Shown here: one piece after another, positions 4,099-6,415 of the stretch | Layout of the letters: the number at the start of each line of letters is the position of its first letter | Position numbering within the stretch: the stretch's first letter is position 1 | From: Desulfurococcales archaeon | Lineage (GTDB): Archaea > Thermoproteota > Thermoprotei_A > Sulfolobales > NBVN01 | Assembly: GCA_021160415.1 (NCBI GenBank) | Contig: JAGHCP010000102.1 | Span: forward strand, 1-6,415 | Reading direction: 5' to 3' | Length of the DNA: 6,415 nucleotides | Notes under the pieces: generated by a model | Seen by the model: only the letters and a program-made list of their open reading frames with translations | The model's database searches: none | Told to the model about the DNA's origin: nothing | Translations under genes and position numbers: made by a program

Positions 4099-5564
4099 AC
4101 GCTTACTTCATCCCCGTGAACGGCCCTGAAATTATGAGTAAGTTCTACGGCGAGTCTGAGCAGAGGCTTAGGGAGATATTCGAGGAGGCTAAGAAGCACG
4201 CCCCCGCAATCATATTCATCGACGAGATAGATGCGATAGCTCCGAAGAGGGATGAGGTCATAGGGGAGGTTGAGAGGAGGGTCGTCGCCCAGCTCCTCAC
4301 CCTGATGGACGGCCTGGAGGGGCGGGGAGACGTTATGGTTATTGGGGCTACGAACAGGCCCCACGGCCTCGACCCCGCATTGAGGAGGCCCGGCAGGTTC
4401 GACAGGGAAATAGAGATACCACTGCCTGATAAGCAGGGAAGGCTTGAGATACTACAGATACACACGAGGAACGCACCCCTAGCTAAGGACGTTGACCTAA
4501 GGAAGCTTGCTGAGGTGACACACGGCTTCACAGGCGCTGACCTAGCGGCCCTCGTTAAGGAGGCGGCTATGAACGCGTTGAGGAGGGTCCTCCCTAAGAT
4601 CGACCTGGACGAGGAAATACCGCCGGAGGTTATTGAGTCGCTCAACATAACCATGGATGACTTCATGAAGGCCTTCAAGGAGGTGTCGCCGAGCGGGCTG
4701 AGGGAGGTGCTTGTTGAGGTTCCTGAGGTTAGGTGGGATGATATTGGTGGTTTGGAGGATGTTAAGCAGCAGTTGAGGGAGGCTATAGAGTGGCCCATAA
4801 AGATGCCGGACAGCTATGAGAGGTTAGGTATCGACCCTCCTAAGGGTATCCTTCTTTACGGCCCTCCGGGCTGCGGCAAAACACTCCTAGCGAAGGCGGT
4901 GGCGACGGAGTCCGGGGCGAACTTCATAGCGGTTAAGGGACCTGAAATACTGAGCAAGTGGGTAGGGGAATCAGAGAAAGCAGTAAGGGAAATATTCCGT
5001 AAGGCTAGGACATACGCCCCCGCAGTCATATTCTTCGACGAAATAGACGCCCTCGCCCCGGTGAGGGGGTACTCAGGCGATTCATTCGTCAGCGAGAGGG
5101 TCGTGAGCCAATTACTGACTGAGATGGACTCCATTGAGAGGCTGAGGAACGTCGTTATCGTGGCCGCTACTAACAGGCCTGACTTAGTGGATCCCGCCCT
5201 CCTCAGACCTGGGAGGCTCGAGAAAACCATATACGTCAGGCCCCCTGAGAGGGACGCGAGGTTATCGATCCTTAAGGTCCACACGCGCAGGGTGCCGTTA
5301 GGGAGAGACGTTGATCTGGAGGAGCTTGCCTCAACGACGGAGGGGTACTCAGGTGCTGACCTAGCGGCCCTCGTTAGGGAGGCGGCGATGAACGCGTTGA
5401 GAGAGGACGTCAACGCGAAGAGGGTTAAGATGAAGCACTTCAGGCAGGCCTTAAAGATCGTTCAACCGTCATTAAGCGATGATATGGTGAAGTTCTACGA
5501 TGAGTGGAGCAGAAGGATGAAGAGGAGGTTGCCGAGAGCTTTAAGCCATCCCTACAGCATATGA
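4083..5564 (+). CDS. cdc48: CDC48 C-terminal open frame: D1 core and D2 ATPase modules
   Basis: A frame of 493 codons. The nominal GTG start is really the valine of KAVATES, just after the D1 Walker A, so 4083 is probably not a true initiation site. In restored numbering D1 has Walker A GPPGCGKT (226-233, encoded upstream at 4044-4067), Walker B IIFIDE (281-286), sensor/SRH GATNRP and arginine-finger RRPGR (339-343). The D1-D2 linker carries VRWDDIGGLEDVKQQLREAI. D2 has Walker A GPPGCGKT (498-505), Walker B VIFFDE (553-558), AATNRP and LRPGR (612-616). GADLAALV(K/R)EAAMNALR occurs in both modules. The C-terminus, basic then SHPYSI, is not a canonical hydrophobic-Tyr-X proteasome-docking tail, although a Tyr lies three residues from the end. 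Confidence 0.92.
   Translation: MATESDAYFIPVNGPEIMSKFYGESEQRLREIFEEAKKHAPAIIFIDEIDAIAPKRDEVIGEVERRVVAQLLTLMDGLEGRGDVMVIGATNRPHGLDPALRRPGRFDREIEIPLPDKQGRLEILQIHTRNAPLAKDVDLRKLAEVTHGFTGADLAALVKEAAMNALRRVLPKIDLDEEIPPEVIESLNITMDDFMKAFKEVSPSGLREVLVEVPEVRWDDIGGLEDVKQQLREAIEWPIKMPDSYERLGIDPPKGILLYGPPGCGKTLLAKAVATESGANFIAVKGPEILSKWVGESEKAVREIFRKARTYAPAVIFFDEIDALAPVRGYSGDSFVSERVVSQLLTEMDSIERLRNVVIVAATNRPDLVDPALLRPGRLEKTIYVRPPERDARLSILKVHTRRVPLGRDVDLEELASTTEGYSGADLAALVREAAMNALREDVNAKRVKMKHFRQALKIVQPSLSDDMVKFYDEWSRRMKRRLPRALSHPYSI
4536..4582 (+). repeat. Second shared tract, D1 copy (47 bp, 2 mismatches)
   Basis: Bases 4536-4582 match 5355-5401 at 45 of 47 positions; the mismatches give Lys/Arg and a silent alanine change. 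The tract encodes ADLAALV(K/R)EAAMNAL near the end of each AAA module. With the Walker A repeat it marks two separate places where D1 and D2 DNA is unusually alike. Confidence 0.85.
4823..4914 (+). repeat. D2 copy of the 91/92-bp intragenic direct repeat
   Basis: This is the intact copy, in frame, encoding the D2 Walker A region (LGIDPPKG to ATES). It is the reference for locating the base missing at about 4024. Centre-to-centre distance between the copies is 815-816 bp. Confidence 0.95.
5355..5401 (+). repeat. Second shared tract, D2 copy (47 bp, 2 mismatches)
   Basis: This is the D2 partner of 4536-4582, encoding ADLAALVREAAMNAL. The two copies are 819 bp apart, close to the 815-bp offset of the Walker A repeat, as expected for homologous positions in tandem AAA modules. 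Confidence 0.85.
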
Positions 5565-5584
5565 GATACGGTACCCTTTTAAGG

Positions 5585-5606
5585 CCTCCTTAACTTCCTT
5601 AGGAGG
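5585..5606 (+). promoter_or_regulatory. Shine-Dalgarno of the 5614 gene, paired in a possible hairpin
   Basis: AGGAGGT (5601-5607) is the strongest Shine-Dalgarno in the window, 6 nt before the GTG at 5614, and it decides that start. The perfect complement CCTCCT lies at 5585-5590, giving a 6-bp stem with a 10-nt loop that would cover the ribosome site. CTTTTAAGG around 5575-5583 is a weak box A candidate, so the gene might have its own promoter besides read-through from CDC48. The hairpin is short, and its effect is inferred. Confidence 0.45.
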
Positions 5607-5613
5607 TAGTTCA

Positions 5614-5877
5614 GTGTTGTCGTTAATTCGTTCACCTGTGGATACACTGGCAAAAATACTGGAGGTGCTGGCCGAGAACTCCTGCGTCATGAGGGACTCC
5701 GACTTATACGAAGTGCTTAGGAAGGAGCACCCAGACCTCTCGTTCTCCGACCTCATCCGTTACTTAATGATTCTCGAGATCAGGGGCTTCATACACGTAT
5801 CGTCATCAAGGGAGTCTGTGAGGATAATAAGGCTCAGCAAGTACGGGAAGGAGCAACTCAGGGTTCAGAGGTGCTGA
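5614..5877 (+). CDS. Small winged-helix-like protein of unknown function
   Basis: An 87-residue protein I do not recognise as a named family. The predicted order is a helix (VDTLAKILEVLAEN, 9-22), a second helix (RDSDLYEVLRKEH, 27-39), a recognition-like helix (SFSDLIRYLMILEIRGFI, 43-60) and a two-strand wing (HVSSSRESVRIIRLSKYG, 61-78). That arrangement fits a winged helix. The charge pattern suits nucleic-acid or protein binding. There are no membrane segments, and only two cysteines (24 and 87). GTG 5614 is supported by AGGAGGT 6 nt upstream. The gene follows CDC48 by 49 nt on the same strand and may be co-transcribed with it. Its stop is 5 bp from the convergent hydrolase stop. A link to CDC48 function is only a guess from position. 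Confidence 0.72.
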   Translation: MLSLIRSPVDTLAKILEVLAENSCVMRDSDLYEVLRKEHPDLSFSDLIRYLMILEIRGFIHVSSSRESVRIIRLSKYGKEQLRVQRC

Positions 5878-5882
5878 CGGGG

Positions 5883-6415
5883 TTACGGTGGCTCAACGCC
5901 ATAAAGCGTAACCACATTATCGACCATGACCTTATAGATCAGATCCTCCCCCACCCCAGCATCAAGGAGCTTTTTCACCTCCGCAGATATTTCCCAAGGG
6001 TACATGACGACGCCTGGCCTACTGGGGTCGTCAACGAAGTCACTCTCAGGTATGAATCCCTTAAGACCCTTGCTGAATGCCTCCCTCAGCAACTCGAACC
6101 TCCCGGTCAGCGTATAGGAAAACCCTAACCTCTCCGCAGCCTCACCCATGCCTACAGTGGAGTGATGCAGAACTACGTTACCCCTCAAACTCTCTGGGAG
6201 GTCAGCACATCCGCAAAGGGAGGCCACGCTCTGAACCGTGACCTCACCCGCCTGCTCTAAGTGAAGGTGTATAACCCCTCCCAAATCCTTCATAATTTCC
6301 AGAACCTTAATAGTCACGAGCTCATTAACAACTACTGACTCAGGCAACGCCTTATAGTGAGGCCTCCCGAACTCCCCGTAACCATCTATTAACCCCTCAA
6401 CCCGCAGCTTCCTGA
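5883..6415 (-). CDS. TatD-related metal-dependent hydrolase, C-terminal part (cut by window edge)
   Basis: The minus-strand frame stays open from the TAA at 5885-5883 to the right edge: 177 codons and two spare bases, with no need to start at the TTG at 6347. The visible part begins RKLRVEGLIDGYGEFGRPHY. It contains metal-ligand motifs expected of TatD-like amidohydrolases: E in GEFGRPHY (visible residue 14), H in VIHLHLE (49/51), H in VVLHHST (83/84), and D in ESDFVDDPSRPG (125). GExGRPHY and the E(S/T)D-DDP-RPG signature point to the archaeal COG1831 group rather than classical TatD DNase. Substrate is unknown. The family is usually ~270-290 residues, so roughly 100 N-terminal residues, including the first HxH, lie outside. 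An out-of-frame plus-strand reading of this DNA is not a gene. Confidence 0.8.
   Translation of the reverse strand, partial: RKLRVEGLIDGYGEFGRPHYKALPESVVVNELVTIKVLEIMKDLGGVIHLHLEQAGEVTVQSVASLCGCADLPESLRGNVVLHHSTVGMGEAAERLGFSYTLTGRFELLREAFSKGLKGFIPESDFVDDPSRPGVVMYPWEISAEVKKLLDAGVGEDLIYKVMVDNVVTLYGVEPP

Larger units (their letters stand above)
3370..5564 (+). pseudogene. cdc48: CDC48/VCP/VAT-type AAA ATPase, reading frame broken by one base
   Basis: Archaeal CDC48 (VAT) is a hexameric double-ring ATPase that pulls proteins through its pore for unfolding and can feed the proteasome. With the missing base restored, this gene encodes 731 residues, a normal length, in the order N domain, D1, D2. 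The ATG at 3370 fits the N-terminus (YVLRVKEAKKYEATRGKVRIP). After Asp-Pro (residues 217-218) the frame is lost and runs to TAG at 4072-4074; coding continues in the -1 frame to TGA at 5562-5564. All motifs of both AAA modules are otherwise intact, and no other stop or frameshift is seen. A neutral pseudogene would be expected to show more decay, so a sequencing or assembly error, or a very recent mutation, is likelier. The two halves are described separately. Confidence 0.85.

Noticed and set aside
4071..4364. Minus-strand frame of 97 codons opposite the D1 core
   Set aside because: It is antisense to the D1 Walker B region and has no support of its own.
4145..4798. Minus-strand open frame of 217 codons opposite CDC48
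   Set aside because: It is antisense to the D1 module and rich in Ser/Leu/Ala, the usual mirror of a GC-rich AAA gene; no ribosome site or recognisable domain.
4856..5413. Minus-strand open frame of 185 codons opposite the D2 module
   Set aside because: It has the same kind of composition as the D1 mirror frame, and shares similar stretches only because D1 and D2 are alike on the other strand.
4083..5564. A separate AAA ATPase gene starting at GTG 4083
   Set aside because: This GTG is the valine of KAVATES inside the AAA core. The Walker A lies upstream in the same frame, so this is the continuation of cdc48.
5871..6128. Plus-strand frame of 85 codons after the winged-helix gene
   Set aside because: It lies opposite the hydrolase, whose metal-ligand motifs show which strand codes; no homology or ribosome site.
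1..6415. CRISPR array, insertion sequence, tRNA or rRNA
   Set aside because: No spaced short repeats, transposase motifs, terminal inverted repeats or clover-leaf/rRNA sequence were seen on either strand.

Overview
The window reads as a housekeeping stretch of a thermophilic archaeon, most likely of the Thermoproteota (crenarchaeal) lineage. Supporting signs are FEN1, an archaeal EF-1 beta, a CDC48/VAT-type AAA ATPase, a DUF4443 protein, TATA-like promoters, AGG/AGA-rich arginine codons and frequent GTG/TTG starts. I see no mobile element, CRISPR array, rRNA or tRNA, and no sign of a defence island. The order or genus cannot be fixed from the sequence alone.

Layout, left to right. At 1-216 (minus) is the N-terminal 72 codons of ornithine carbamoyltransferase, cut by the window edge. 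A 95-bp divergent promoter region separates it from a plus-strand pair at 312-1636: a winged-helix/DUF4443 protein overlapping by 7 nt a PP-loop ATPase of the diphthine-ammonia ligase (Dph6) type. FEN1 (1642-2706, minus) converges on that pair with only 5 bp between the stops. A second divergent promoter region (2707-2801) lies between FEN1 and a plus-strand cluster: a four-CxxC zinc-ribbon protein (HVO_2753-like), EF-1 beta, a two-domain CDC48 ATPase (3370-5564) and a small unrecognised winged-helix-like protein (5614-5877). The last converges, again with a 5-bp gap, on a minus-strand TatD-related metal-dependent hydrolase that runs off the right edge.

How the genes fit together. Dph6 completes diphthamide on EF-2, EF-1 beta recycles EF-1 alpha, and CDC48 unfolds proteins, so the window leans toward translation elongation and protein quality control. 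FEN1 is a replication/repair enzyme and OTCase belongs to arginine synthesis.

The most striking thing is in the CDC48 gene. The reading frame breaks by one missing base just before the D1 Walker A motif. The break lies inside a 91/92-bp stretch that is otherwise identical, base for base, to the corresponding D2 segment of the same gene. This suggests recent gene conversion between the two ATPase modules, or an assembly/sequencing artefact at a repeat. A real pseudogene or recoding event is less likely but cannot be excluded from one sequence.
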